The position numbers were made by a program, and so were the translations under genes. Shown here in pieces: positions 1-10,834 of a stretch of DNA of 64,000 nucleotides. Each line of letters opens with the position of its first letter. Position 1 is the stretch's first letter. Source of the DNA: Peromyscus leucopus. Its lineage: Eukaryota > Chordata > Mammalia > Rodentia > Cricetidae. Location: the NCBI RefSeq assembly GCF_004664715.2, contig NC_051074.1, positions 33,044,980-33,108,979 on the forward strand. The letters run 5' to 3'. Under the pieces are notes generated by a model. It ran no database searches and had not been told where the DNA came from. It was given only the letters and a program-made list of their open reading frames with translations.

Positions 1-1160
1 TATAAGTAGAAATATAGGAGATTTTATATTAATTACAGATAGGGTTTTTTTTTTTTTAAGTCCACCAAACAACACCAAGAATAGCACCAAGAATTGTGAC
101 TTTCTGGAAAGACACTGGGTTGGGTTATGGAGTTAACCAACAGCCCTTAAAAGCATGATCTATAGGCACCACAAATTGTCTCAAATACCCTGGATTTTGG
201 TTTATCCATCCTCACAGTGGAGGACAAAACTGGCATATAAATGAGCGAGGTCTTTTAATTTCTTCATGCCTGGGACAATAGGCTAAGATGTATTAGTGAT
301 TTTTCAAGGAGTGTAATTTGAGAGCCTGGAAATAGGTGCTGAATTCTTTTGTTTTCTACCAGTGGACATTTTCTGCATTCCCTCTATTCCTTTGCCAAGT
401 AACAACACTGCATTTTAGCATTAATGATTAATGTCTATTGCTGATGTTTCCAGATTAATGCCTCCATGACTGGACAGGAAATCCTGTTCCAGTCCACAGG
501 CGAGTTGCTTTAGCTCGTTATTAATCACCCAAACATAAGCCGCATAGAGTCCCCACTGCAAATGAGAGAGATAAATCCAGTCATATTGATAATTTTAAAT
601 TCACCTCTAGGCAAGCTAGGAAGCTGAAGGGGAAGCGTTATAGGAAAAGGTTTGTCGGGAAAAACAGCAGAAATCAGGTCGTGGGAGCAGCTTCCCATTT
701 CCTCCTGTGGAGACTGAAAACCAAGTTACAGGAATGAGCTCTAAGACCTGACAACAACAAAGAGCTGTTTGTGTTCAATTAGCACATTGATTAGAGGTTT
801 AATGAGAGCATATATTTTCCTTTTATCAGCTCCTAGGTTTTCTTATTGGGAAAAAAATCCAGGCATGGTCTTGCCTACTCTGCAGCTCATAATGTTTTGA
901 AATAAAAAGAAAATACCACAATAAACTGACCTAAGAAGAAACTCCTGTTTTAAATCAATGTTGCTTGACCACTAAAAGAATCATGTTATGTTATGTTTTG
1001 TTTTACATGGAATAGGTTTAGAAGAAAACAAGTGTATATTCTTCGAGGAATTCTTTTACAATCCAAGAGATGAATGAAATGAGCTGGTCATGTCTCAGAA
1101 GTGTAGCTTTTATGCTTTGTAGTCTCTTTGCAAGGATACAATAACTTCCTTTTATTTCTA
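1..1160. other. Unassigned AT-rich noncoding DNA
   Basis: No long open frame and no repeat family that I recognise. The stretch around 560-860 is rich in TAAT/ATTA cores and shows little sign of repeat decay, so it could be conserved noncoding sequence. That is only an impression without an alignment. Confidence 0.4.
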
Positions 1161-1164
1161 AGCA

Positions 1165-1275
1165 GAAAGGGCATGTCTTATTGCACCCCGATTACAGACG
1201 AAGGAATTGGGGTTCAGAGATGTCAATCTACTAAGTACGAAAGTTTCACAGGCTACATCAATCAGTAGCTACATT
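1165..1275 (-). repeat. MIR fragment (possible)
   Basis: Resembles the reverse complement of the MIR 3' half: a TTACAGACGAAGGAATTGGG-like block followed by GTTCAGAGATGTCAA and a weak 'cacaggctac' segment. It is heavily diverged, so the assignment is tentative. Confidence 0.45.
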
Positions 1276-1438
1276 TAAAATAAGTTTAAAGTAATTTAAA
1301 AGATGTATCTCTCCTTGTGCCTCTATCATTTTTTATTTCAAAAGCAGGAGAAAAGATATACACTCACAACTCAAAAGAGATACTGTAAGCGCATGTAAAA
1401 TCACTATTAAGTAACATCACATTTAAATCCATCTATTA

Positions 1439-1601
1439 GCTGGGCGCGGTGGCTCACGCCTTTAATCCCAGCACTCAGGAGGCAGAGGCAGGCAAATCTC
1501 TGGGAGTTTGAAGCTAGCCTGGTCTACAAAGAAAGTTCCAGGACAGCCAGACTTACACTGAAAACTCTGGTCTTGAAAATCAGATAAATAAATATATAAA
1601 G
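1439..1601 (+). repeat. B1 SINE
   Basis: Starts GCTGGGCGCGGTGGCTCACG and carries the Pol III A/B-box region (TTTAATCCCAGCAC, then a GTTTGAAGC-type B box). It ends in an A-rich AAATAAATATATAAAG tail. 7SL-derived rodent SINE, moderately diverged. Confidence 0.95.
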
Positions 1602-1905
1602 AAAGCTTTCTATTCGTGGTGGGGAAAGTGAAAAGTGGGTGAAGGAGTTGTGAGAGATTTCGGTGAACCTGTGGCTAAGATTGAATTGAGATTAGCAAAC
1701 AAGTGGGACAGAGATGTTCTTCCCTAGAGGACATCGGGAATGCATAGATTTGGGGACTCTGGGTTCTGCTCAGGATGATCCATGGGTCTACGTGTGGAAT
1801 AGCACACGGGAGTGCCTGTGTGGCCTGTGTTAACCCCATCTTCTGCCAAACATCAGTCCACAGCTGCCCCCTGTCCCAGAAAGGAGAATTCTTTGTAAAA
1901 GTGAA
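1602..1905. other. Unassigned noncoding DNA
   Basis: No repeat or coding signal recognised. Confidence 0.4.
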
Positions 1906-1907
1906 GA

Positions 1908-1990
1908 GGTGCCTGGGGGTGTAGCCTTCACGGAGCCTGCTCTAACATGTTCAAGACCCTGGGCTACATCACCAGGAACACAAGAAAATC
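1908..1990 (+). repeat. ID-type SINE fragment
   Basis: Matches the ID pattern loosely: GGGGGTGTAGCC at the A box, AAGACCCTGGGCTACATCAC at the B box, then an A-rich end. tRNA-derived rodent SINE, diverged. Confidence 0.5.
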
Positions 1991-2159
1991 ATGGAAGGGA
2001 AGACTCAGGGGAACTATATCTTTTATTATGTGTGACTGCATAGCCTTAAACCATTAGAATTTCTAAGAAATAAAAGAAGGGTCACCACCACCCTTTTACT
2101 CTAATTAAACAGTAAACAAGCTTTACCCTTTTTACAGAATGGTTTTTCCTAGAAACCAT

Positions 2160-2364
2160 TCTGAAAGAGTTCATTCTTTTTTATTATTTTGAAATTCTTT
2201 CATATATTTTGATGATATTTTTTCCCTTCAACTCCTCCCAGATCCTCCCCACTGACCTACCCACCTAAACTCACCTACCTAGATCCCAACTAATGCCCCC
2301 ATCTCTCTCTGAAAAGAAAATTAAAACAAATAGACAATAAAACAAAAAATACTAAAACAAAACA
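2160..2364 (-). repeat. L1 3' UTR fragment (left part)
   Basis: Antisense L1 3' end: T-rich start, then CAACTCCTCCCAGATCCTCC and CCACCTAAACTCACC blocks and an A-rich run, typical of reversed rodent L1 tails. It is interrupted at 2365 by an ORR1 LTR and resumes at 2708. Confidence 0.75.
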
Positions 2365-2707
2365 TGTTTTAGTTAGGGTCTCTATTGCTGTGAAGAGACA
2401 CCATGACCACAGCAACTCTTATAAAGGAAACATTGAATTGAGGTGGCTCGTTTACAGTTCAGGGATTTAGTCCATTATCATCATGGTGGGGAGCATGGCG
2501 GCATGCAGGCAGACATGGTACTGGAGAGGTAGCTGAGAGTTCTACATCTTGCGCAGGCAACAGGATGGTAACAGAGCATAGATGAGACCTCAAAGCCCGC
2601 CTCCACAGTGACACACTTCCTCCAACAAGACCATGCCTACTCCAACAAGGACAGACCTCCTAATAGTGCCACTCCCTTTGGGGGCCATTCTCTTTCAAAC
2701 CACCACA
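2365..2707 (-). mobile_element. ORR1-type MaLR solo LTR
   Basis: 343-bp LTR in reverse orientation, with termini TGTTTTAGTTAGGG and AACCACCACA. Internal blocks GAAGAGACACCATGACC, TAGTCCATTATCATCATGG and CCTCCTAATAGTGCCACTCC are diagnostic of rodent ORR1. It is flanked by an exact 5-bp direct repeat AAACA (2360-2364 and 2708-2712), the duplication size expected for ERVL/MaLR elements. No internal retroviral sequence remains. Confidence 0.93.
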
Positions 2708-3605
2708 AAACAACGGCCCATGAAAATTATGGAGTCCATTTTGTGTTGGCCTGAACATGGAGCCTGCCCTGGAGTGTGGTTGATATACCCAGTATGTATC
2801 ACTCCATTCGATTTTCCCTTTCTCAGCAGGTATTAATTATAAATATTTTCTTGGTTAGGGGTGAAACTTTGTGTCTACTTCCTCCATCATGCTGGATGGA
2901 ATATTATATGGTTTGAACCTGTGCTGGTTTTATATATCCTGTCACAGTCTCTGTGAGTTTATACGCTTATCAGCCCTGTTGTATCTGTTGGAGTTGTCCA
3001 TCTGTCTCCTCTTCTGCATAGATCACTGAGCCTTGAATAGAGGGATTTGACAAAGATATCCCATTTATGGATGAATGCTCCAAAGATTCTCATTCTCTGT
3101 ACACTGTCCACTTGTGGATTACCATGTTAATTACCATTTGCTGCATGAAGAAGCCTCTCCGATGAGGGTTAAGCAGTACATTGATCTATGGGTGTAGCAG
3201 TATGTCATTGGGAATGATTTTTTATTGCTATGTTCATTTAGCAGAATAACAGTAGTATATTTCCCCCTATGGCCCTTGATATATCAAATCTTAGGTCATT
3301 TAATACCTTAGCGGGTATGGGTTCTATCTCATAGAGTGGATCTCAAATCCAGTTTTTAAAAAGTGGTTGGTTTCTCCCATAACATTTGAGCCACTATGAC
3401 ACCAATATTTCTTGCAGGCAGGTCATTGTTGTAGGTCAGAAGACTCATAACTGGGTGATAATGATGACTGTTTTTCCTCACTGGCAATGTGCATAGCACC
3501 CTCTGTCACCAAGAATGCAAGCCAATAGGTTTAAAGCGCCTAGTTGGGCCCCAACTCAATTTCTCCATGTTCAATGATGTAAGTAAATGGTAAAATTATG
3601 ACATT
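2708..3605 (-). repeat. L1 3' UTR fragment (right part)
   Basis: Continuation of the antisense rodent L1: GGAGCCTGCCCTGGAGTGTG, CTTGGTTAGGGGTGAAAC, GATGAGGGTTAAGCAGTACA and GGGTGTAGCAGTATGTCATT are recognisable L1 (Lx-type) 3' UTR blocks. The two parts make one insertion broken by the younger ORR1. Confidence 0.8.
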
Positions 3606-3611
3606 TACTAG

Positions 3612-3954
3612 TATTTGCTAGTAAATGCATGGAGCTAGAAGCAATCATCATGAGGGACATAACCCAGACCCAGAAAGACAAGCATTGCATGTTTTCTCCT
3701 ATATGTGAATGTCAGCTTTTAAGCTCTAGATATGTGTGTTTAAATCAGGGTAACCACAAAGGTTGGGTAGCTGGTAAGGGACCAGAGGGGAGTAGGGGAT
3801 TTTCCAAGGGAGGGGAAATAGAATACAGTGTTATTTATAAAGAGATAAAGAGGAAACTAGACTAGAATGGGGAGAGGTATGGGAGAGAATATACAGAGGG
3901 ACAAGTAACATTAAAGTCCCTTTGAAAAGCCGTATGGACACCTGCTACTTCCTG

Positions 3955-4006
<52 letters not shown>

Positions 4007-4110
4007 GTCACCATATAATGGAGGAGGTAACACCCTCAATTAAACATCGTATGTCACCAAGTAAACACCGCCCCTCCAGTGTCAGGAATGAATTACATCT
4101 GGATGAGTAG
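3612..4110 (+). repeat. L1-derived fragment, sense orientation
   Basis: GGAGCTAGAAGCAATCATCA and AACCCAGACCCAGAAAGACA followed by an ATATGTGAATGTCAGC block resemble the end of rodent L1 ORF2/3' region. Orientation is opposite to the adjacent L1 at 2160-3605, so this is probably a separate insertion. A 78-codon open frame at 3629-3865 belongs to this fragment. An (AT)n tract interrupts it. Confidence 0.6.
3957..4002. repeat. (AT)n microsatellite
   Basis: About 45 bp of uninterrupted AT dinucleotides. The short open frame across it (Tyr/Ile run) is an artefact. Confidence 0.98.
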
Positions 4111-4140
4111 TCATGGGCTAAAGAGGTCCCATAGTCCTCA

Positions 4141-4618
4141 ACAAACATTACAGGCTAGACCTAGGGCCGTTGGTTACCCTCCTCAATCTGATGCTTCTAT
4201 CCCTGGAGAGTTCATTTCTTAATGACCTATGTTTAACATGTTCAGGTATTGTCATAAACTTGTTTGCTGAAAACTAATGTTTTAATTAAATTTTCTGCCA
4301 TGTTAAAGGTAATTTCCTAGTCATATTTAGAACTTTGGGTTCAATATTAATATTGAACATTTATAACTCTATGGCTTGAATCCCCAACGCAAGTTTTGTT
4401 TGTGTTTGTTTGTTCAGACTTCACTGCTGGAAGGTGAGATTGTGATTTTACACACAGATAATAAATAGTCAATTTTCCCCCAAATTATGTTGGATGCTTT
4501 TTTTTATGTGCAATATGCTTTTTTTCAGTGGATAGTAGGACTACTTGTTTTTTTGTTTGGGTGATTTTTTTTTTAATAAACACTACTTTTTGATACAATG
4601 AATAGCCATTGTGGTGGA
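4141..4618. other. Unassigned AT-rich DNA with a 20-bp palindrome
   Basis: No repeat family recognised. Contains a perfect 20-bp palindrome at 4339-4358 and several T tracts. Confidence 0.4.
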
Positions 4619-4745
4619 TGAGACAGGTTTCAGGTAGCCTAGGCTAGCCTAGAGTGCCCACATAGCTAAGGATGACCTTGAACTCTGCTCCTCCTGCCTT
4701 CTCCTCTCAGGTGCTGAGTTTATGGATGTGTGTAGTACTCAGCAA
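4619..4745 (-). repeat. B1 SINE, old and diverged
   Basis: Antisense B1 pattern: GAGACAGGTTTCAGGTAGCC, CTTGAACTCTGCTCCTCCTG and GTGCTGAGTTTATGGATGTG. Strong divergence and loss of the tail suggest an early B1. Confidence 0.8.
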
Positions 4746-4818
4746 CCGACACTTTAAAGGGCCTTTTGATTTCTACTAGCATCAACTCCTTCTTAATCTT
4801 CTTTTTTAAAGATTTCTG

Positions 4819-5240
4819 CTGTATCAATTTTCCATTGCTGCATTAAAAAAAAATTGCCACATATTCAGTGGCTAACCGTAGCAGATTTATCTCCTCAGTT
4901 TCCAGGTCAGGAGATTCGCAAGGACAAACAGGTTTTAAAGTGTCAGAGGGGGTAATTCTCCTCAAACCTGGGCAGTCATCTTCCAAGTTCACAGACTTAT
5001 ACAAAATCCATTGCCTTGTGGTTGTAACCTACCTGTTTCCTTGTTAGCTGTCACATGGGGACTAATTTCGGCTCCTGGAAGCCACCAGCAATTTCCACTG
5101 GCAGTTTCTAGCATGACCGATGGCCGCCTTGCAGACCAAGAGTAACCCATCCCCCACCCCTCCTTATTTCCCTTTGAAGGGTCCTCTCATTAGGTCAGCT
5201 CAGCAAGGACAGTCTCCCTGTTAATTAAGTCAAAGTCAAG
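4819..5240 (-). repeat. Ancient mammalian interspersed repeat (MaLR/MLT-like)
   Basis: Starts like the reverse of an ancient LTR end (TATCAATTTTCCATTGCTGC, CAGTGGCTAACCG), then TCAGGAGATTCGCAAGG. The right part, CTCATTAGGTCAGCTCAGCA and TTAATTAAGTCAAAGTCA, is also repeat-like. The exact family was not resolved. Confidence 0.5.
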
Positions 5241-5369
5241 TTAGTAACAAATTGGTAACACAACCATAGATGTGATAGTCACCGTATCGCAGGCTCTACC
5301 CCAGGCTGACAAGATGAAAGTATGTGCACCAGGGGACCAGCAAAGCTTGTCGCCTGCCTTCCTTGCTTT

Positions 5370-5815
5370 TGGAGTTAATTGTATATCAACTGGACTGAGC
5401 TACAGGGTCCACAGATATTTGGTCACACATTATCTTTATTGTGTCTTGGGGGTGTTTCTGGAGTTCAGCACTTGAACTGAGACAAGCTGAGTAGAGCAGA
5501 TTTTCCTCCCAGAATGAGTCTCGTTCACTCGTTAAAGTCCAGAAGGGAACAAAAAGTGCCAGTGTGAGGAACCACTGCTGCCTTCCAGGTGGATGCTGGT
5601 TTCTTCTTGGCTTTGACCTCAGAATGAAACATTACCTCTTCCCGGGTTTCGAGTCTGTCGGCTTTCAGAAAGCCTTCGCTGCCCTAGGTCTCCAGTTTGT
5701 CAACTTCATGTGCTGGGATCTGTCAGCTTGCAGCACTCCATAAAGCAGCTTTGCAGAGGCAGGTTTATGACATGTTTGTTGGTTCTGATTCTCTGGAGGA
5801 CACTAACGAAACCAG
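5370..5815 (+). repeat. Ancient LTR-type repeat, copy 1 of 4
   Basis: 5' end GAGTTAATTGTATATCAACTGGAC and 3' end TCTCTGGAGGACACTAACG match, with divergence, a widespread mammalian repeat starting TGATGGTTAATTTTATGTG and ending with CTCTGGAGAACCCTGACTAA. The internal TATTTGGTCACACATTATC and CGAGTCTGTCGGCTTTCAG blocks also fit. Related copies lie at 27.2, 47.3 and 57.1 kb. Short frames inside it (5697-5973) are not genes. Confidence 0.65.
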
Positions 5816-6212
5816 ATTGGGGTGCCAAGAGTGGTTCGAGAAACCAAATTTTAAGGATAAGTTGTTCAGATTTATTTGAGAATTTCTGGAATTGCCTCTC
5901 TAATGAGATTCAAAATGCTAATGAACTATTTTCATTAGTTAAGAGAGCATTGACAGACATGACCTGGCATTAGAGATGCATAAAATGTTGCCATTAGGTA
6001 CTTTTAATCAACCACTTACAAGAATTGAGGATCTGGGAAACTATGCACGGAAACTTACGAGCTTTTATTTATTTATTTATTTTAACTAATGAATATAATG
6101 AGGTTGGGTGGCTGTTCTGAATGTCACTAGAAAAAGTGGCAGAGAAACAGATGTACTGAGATCCAAATGCTCAAATTACTTGGAAATTTCTTTATGTGCT
6201 TGAAGTGCCCTT
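5816..6212. other. Unassigned noncoding DNA
   Basis: Contains a short (TTTA)n run near 6064-6084. Nothing else recognised. Confidence 0.4.
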
Positions 6213-6320
6213 ATCTTGGAGAATGGGGCTCCCTATGTAACCAGGCTGGTTTTAGCCTTGTCATTCTCCTACACCTACCTCCCAAGAGTAGGGATTAAAG
6301 CATGCCACAATGACCAGCTT
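6213..6320 (-). repeat. B1 SINE fragment
   Basis: Antisense B1: CTCCCTATGTAACCAGGCTGG, CCTACCTCCCAAGAGTAGGG, GATTAAAGCATGCCACAATG. No tail; old copy. Confidence 0.8.
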
Positions 6321-8248
6321 TGAAGTCAACTCTTACCCTTTGAAACCACAAGGATGGGACCGTGGGAAATCACACGCCGACTCTCATCCCCTGACTGGGT
6401 GAACTACAGCATCGGTTGAACGCTCAGTCTTGCAGTATGTTGACTGTGTGGGTGAGGGCAATGGGTCAGGAGGAACAGAACCTTGAATGCTGTAAGTAGG
6501 TGTGTAGACATGGCACCTATAACACACAGCAGAATGAAAGCACCAGTCGGAATATTGCTATGTAGGCCTGTAGTGTTGTCATGTTGATGAAGCATTCCTA
6601 GAAGTGAGACAGAGAGGAAACTTCCCAAAGCTTTGTTCGAGCAGTGTAAGTAGAACACATTAGGATGAGTAAGAAGTGAACTTGAACAACAGCAGAAAAA
6701 AAAAAAAAAACAGAGTTTGGCCTTTGAATTTCTGGACTTGAGCCAGCTAGCTTACAGATTTAACATCCTCCGAATGAAGGAGAGGCCAAATCTTCTCAAG
6801 AAAATTCCCTGATCTACTGCCAAAAATGTCTCCTGTTAATCTCACTCCCAATCCTCCCTAAAGGACCTATGACTTTTCCCAGAGTTACTCCACATTGAGG
6901 GGGGAAAGAATCGGGCCTTTGAGGACTACTGGATAGTGTTTCTGATTTGGCATTTATTTCAAGAGACCCACAACAGCTAGGGTTGTCCACCAGTTAGAGT
7001 AAGGACTTGTGGAAGAAGATCTTTATCTCAGATCTGCATCACAGTGGGCACAGGAGTTCACCAAACTCAAGCCCTGGTTATTCCCCCAGATCTGCAATGC
7101 GTAATTGAAATGAACAACCCCAGCAGCTGACACACTCCTCATGATGATTCCCTGGCCTGTCAAGCTGGTTTCATTATGGTTTGGGAAAAGGGGTGGAAGC
7201 CATTGGAAGTGTCTCTATCTAGGAAAAAAAAACACATCAAAGGGCAAAACTGTGTGCTAGAGGGGCGACAGTGACAATGTTGCCACTGAGGACTTGAGGG
7301 ACATAGGGACAGTGACTCCCACCACAAATGCATTCAATTACAGAGAAGGTAATAAGATCGTAGGGAGCAACAGATCTATCTCCCAGGTGGTGACTCCAAT
7401 TCCACCTCCTGCACCAGGAGTGGTTTTATTGCTTGAGTTAACACATCATTACTTCATTGTAAGCTATTAATATAGCAAATGCCTCCTCTTCCATCCATGA
7501 CAATAAGGGACAGTTGGCTCTCCATTGTCTTAGTTCTATATCATCAACACTCTACCTCTGGAATATACAAATTCTTTAATCTTTTGCCTTCCTTGAGATA
7601 CCACACTGGTCTATTATGTTGAAGAATTATGCTGATTGAACTCAATGAACATGGAATAGCTTCTATCCCAGTTGTACTGGTAAAACACGTATATGTCAGA
7701 GAGCTAGAAATAAATCCAACCAAAATTCAGGGAACTTCTACCTCAGTGCAGCTTGTAGTGGTTCCATGGTATGAGGCATATTGAGAAAGAGATCTTTCCT
7801 AAGGTGGTGGGTAAGCTGTTGAATCCATGCCTTTGATACACTGAAGAAAAACTCAGTGCCTAGAGGACCTGTTTAGATTTTTGGATGCAACATACTTATC
7901 TGTTGGGAGGTTGCTTTTGCCCATTTACTTAGTGCCCTGAAAACTATTATGTGGAGACCAGAATAAGAGAAAACTCTGACACTGGTCCACGATGCTGGGC
8001 AAACTGCTCTGCTATGTGAGCCATTTGGCCCAGGAGATCCAATGGCATATGAAGATAGGAAAGCCCTTTTGAAGCCTTTGTCAAATCCCTATCCAAAGAA
8101 GAATGGGCTCATGGGATTTTAGGGCCACGTCCCACCATTCTCTGTGTAACTACTCTTTTTTTCAGACATAGTTCTTAGAAGTCCTTACCCATAGGCCACT
8201 GAGTTCTCTTGCAACTTAAACTCATGTACTAGATTTATCCAATACAAT
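6321..8248. other. Unassigned noncoding DNA
   Basis: About 1.9 kb with no recognised repeat apart from a 15-bp A tract near 6695. Open frames are short and lack similarity to known proteins. Confidence 0.4.
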
Positions 8249-8639
8249 TGTCTTAGTTAGGGCTTCCGTTGCTGTGAAGGGACACCATGACACCATGGCA
8301 ACTCTTAATAAGGAAAACATTTAACTGGGGCTGGCTTACAGTTTTGGAGGTTTAGTCTATTACTGTCATGGCAGGAAGCATGGCAGTGTGCAGACAGATG
8401 TGGTGCTGGAGAAGGAGCCAAGAGTTCTACATCTGGATCGGCAGGCAGCAGAAAAAGAGTGAGACACTGGGCCTGGCTTGAGCCTCTGAGGCCTCAGCTC
8501 CGCCCCTCAACAGTGCCATACCTCCTCCAAAAAGACCACACCTACTCACACAAGGCCACACCTACTCATACAAGGCCACGTCTCCTAATAGTGCCACTCC
8601 CAGTCAGCCTATGGGGGCCGTTTTCAAACCACCACCACA
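8249..8639 (-). mobile_element. ORR1-type MaLR solo LTR
   Basis: Reverse ORR1: TGTCTTAGTTAGGGCTTCCG start, GACACCATGACACCATGGC, CAGTGTGCAGACAGATGTGG, and AACCACCACCACA end. It carries a local duplication of the ACACCTACTCA block (8530-8580). No clean target duplication was found. The ~97-codon frame at 8459-8752 is LTR sequence. Confidence 0.9.
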
Positions 8640-9284
8640 ACGGAACACAACTGGTTGATCAAATCCTGAAGGTACGGGTGAGTTGCATGTCGGGGTGGCA
8701 CAAATCTCCACGTCCCCACTGCTATTGCACTGCCTTATTCCTCCCAACTTGAACCTGTGGGTCCACGGGGAGTCCTCTGTCACCAGGAGACTGAGACTAT
8801 CCCCAGCTTATATGTGGGTCCACACAATATGCAGACACCACACAAAAGTACCTGGCTGTAGCATTACAGCCCCCTTCTGGTGAAGGGCAAAGCTACCCAC
8901 GGGCAGAATTTGCAATGAACTAGGCTTTCCACTTCACTTAGAAGTAGAAAGAGCCCATGCACACTTATCTACTAAGGCACGGGTTGTTGACATTGATTTT
9001 GTTGCATGGTCAACTACTTAAGAGGAAAATTGGTGACCAAAAAAAATCTGCAGAAGAGGAATGCTGTTGAAACTCTCCGGATGGCTTTCAAGTGGCTCAC
9101 AGTTCCAAGTTATGTTCCTGTCCAGGCATCTTCAGTCAGGCCATCGAGGAGTGAATGCGTGAACAGTGCACTTTATCCAGCTCAGGATCCCAGGGCCAGA
9201 GAATGGTCTGACCCACAATTAAGGTGCTGTCATCAAGACAGTTCCCTTGTTGTTTGACACTCTTCTTAGGGAGACATGAACAAA
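8640..9284. other. Unassigned noncoding DNA
   Basis: No recognised repeat. The right part may still belong to the 9.3-kb LTR if its boundary is further left than I placed it. Confidence 0.35.
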
Positions 9285-9793
9285 TGTCTACCACCCCAGA
9301 CAGGGAACTGATGACGGATACCACTGAAGTCCAACTTAGCAAATCAATAAGTTTTATTAGGTTACTAACAGGAGCAGAAATGACTCCAAGTCAGCTGCTT
9401 CACCAAGAAGCATGAGTGTCAGTTTGTAAAAGCTGGAAACCTGGAGCACACTGCATAACCTGCAGGCAGCTCAACAGGTTGGAGTGTGTCTTTCCCAGGT
9501 AGCTCAGCTGGTCTGGCGTCTGCCTCTTCCAGGTAGCTCAGATGGTCTGAGAATGTCTCTCAGTGGTCCTTACTGCTTATATATGCCTGGGGAGGGAGGA
9601 CCCTAGTGAATGTGCTCAGTGTCAGTAACTTGCTGAAGTCTTTAAGCCGCTTATTTGCTGAGCTTCAGGAGCTTCCTGCAGGCACTTGAAGCACTCTGCT
9701 GTTTCACCTTTGTTTTGACTCTGTGTCTTAAGGAGCTTCTCTACCTGTAGAAGGTTTTAATCTTGGAGGAAACTGGTAAAATACACTCCTACA
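9285..9793 (-). mobile_element. Solo retroviral LTR with TATA box, minus strand
   Basis: On the minus strand the element begins TGTAGGAGTGTATTTTACC and has a TATATAAG promoter core (plus strand 9577-9585). A polyadenylation signal AATAAA (reverse of 9351-9357) follows, then a CCTGTCTGGGGTGGTAGACA end. The order U3, TATA, AATAAA, U5 is that of an LTR. About 35 bp are tandemly duplicated at 9494-9560 (CCAGGTAGCTCAGCTGGTCTG and a variant). I recognise it as rodent ERV-type, but the family name and left boundary are uncertain. Confidence 0.7.
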
Positions 9794-9837
9794 GGCATAC
9801 CCAGAGACCATGGTGACAATTAACACTAACAATAATG

Positions 9838-9885
9838 ATAGATAGATGGATGGATGGGTGGATGGATGGATGGATGACTATAGAT

Positions 9886-9950
<65 letters not shown>

Positions 9951-10008
9951 GTGGATGGGTGGATGGGTGGATGGGTGGATATATATGATAGATAGATAGG
10001 TAGATAGG

Positions 10009-10065
<57 letters not shown>

Positions 10066-10066
10066 G
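9838..10066. repeat. (GATA/GATG)n compound microsatellite
   Basis: About 230 bp of tetranucleotide repeats: GGAT/GATG units, then ~13 uninterrupted ATAG units, GTGGATGG units, then GATA units again. The 92-codon Ser/Ile/Tyr/Leu frame on the minus strand is an artefact. Confidence 0.97.
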
Positions 10067-10389
10067 GTGGATATTAAATATATATATATCTATAGATTGG
10101 TATATTAGATAGGTGATGGAGTTCTGATAAATACACTTGTCTTTATAATTTTCCAAACAACTTTAGAAAATTTTGGAAATGGTTTTTCACTTGTTCATGA
10201 GGCAAATATCTTATTCAAGTTTAGTGTACATATAGAAAACCAAAACAGATAACAAACACATACTTACAGTTTTACAAAATTCATACTTACTTCACTGGTA
10301 TCTAGAATATTAGCCCTTCAATACCTGCTTCCAGCCTCTATACCCCAAGGACAAGTTACTTGTAACCCCATCCTGACATCACAAATGGG
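10067..10389. other. Unassigned AT-rich DNA
   Basis: No repeat identified beyond a short TATA run at 10078-10090. Confidence 0.4.
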
Positions 10390-10695
10390 ACTGACTAGTT
10401 TTGAACTTCATATAAAGAGAGTTATACCATGTTAGATCCAAAGCCCCCCTATATAACCCACTTTTCCCTGTCCACTCTGCATTATCTGGCTGTTTTGGCT
10501 GCTTTCTGCTCATTGCTCTCTAAGTTCTCTGTCTCTCACGCTGTTCTCTTTCTACCTCCATTATTCTCTCCCACTCTCTCACTTCCTTAGCCCTGACCAT
10601 GTATAGTCTGCTTTTCTCACGATTCTAGACTTCTCCAAATGCCTCTGGCTATTCCCTCTCTGATAGCTACAATAAAACCTTCTCATACCATGTTA
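10390..10695 (+). repeat. Possible LTR remnant
   Basis: A CCCTATATAACCCAC promoter-like core (about 10447) is followed by a pyrimidine-rich stretch and CAATAAAACCTTCTC (about 10670). That spacing resembles an LTR U3-R segment. Ends and family are not resolved. Confidence 0.4.
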
Positions 10696-10834
10696 GTAGT
10701 TTATACACACAATACTTGATTTTTTTTCTCTCTGTCTTACTATAGATAATGAAGAGACTGGCCAGTTTGAGTGTGACAAGCACGGGTCTGGCAGGTCTTT
10801 CCCATCTCTCCCATTCCCTCTTCCTTGCAGGAAA

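Noticed and set aside
2160..4110. Opposite-orientation L1 pieces considered as one twin-primed L1 inversion
   Set aside because: The inverted left piece already contains the L1 3' UTR end, whereas twin priming would invert the upstream part; two separate insertions fit better.
9838..10066. Regularly spaced repeats considered as a CRISPR-like array
   Set aside because: Uninterrupted 4-bp units with no spacers, in a mammalian genome.
9878..10156. 92-codon Ser/Ile/Tyr/Leu-repeat frame, considered as a repeat protein
   Set aside because: Direct product of the GATA microsatellite.
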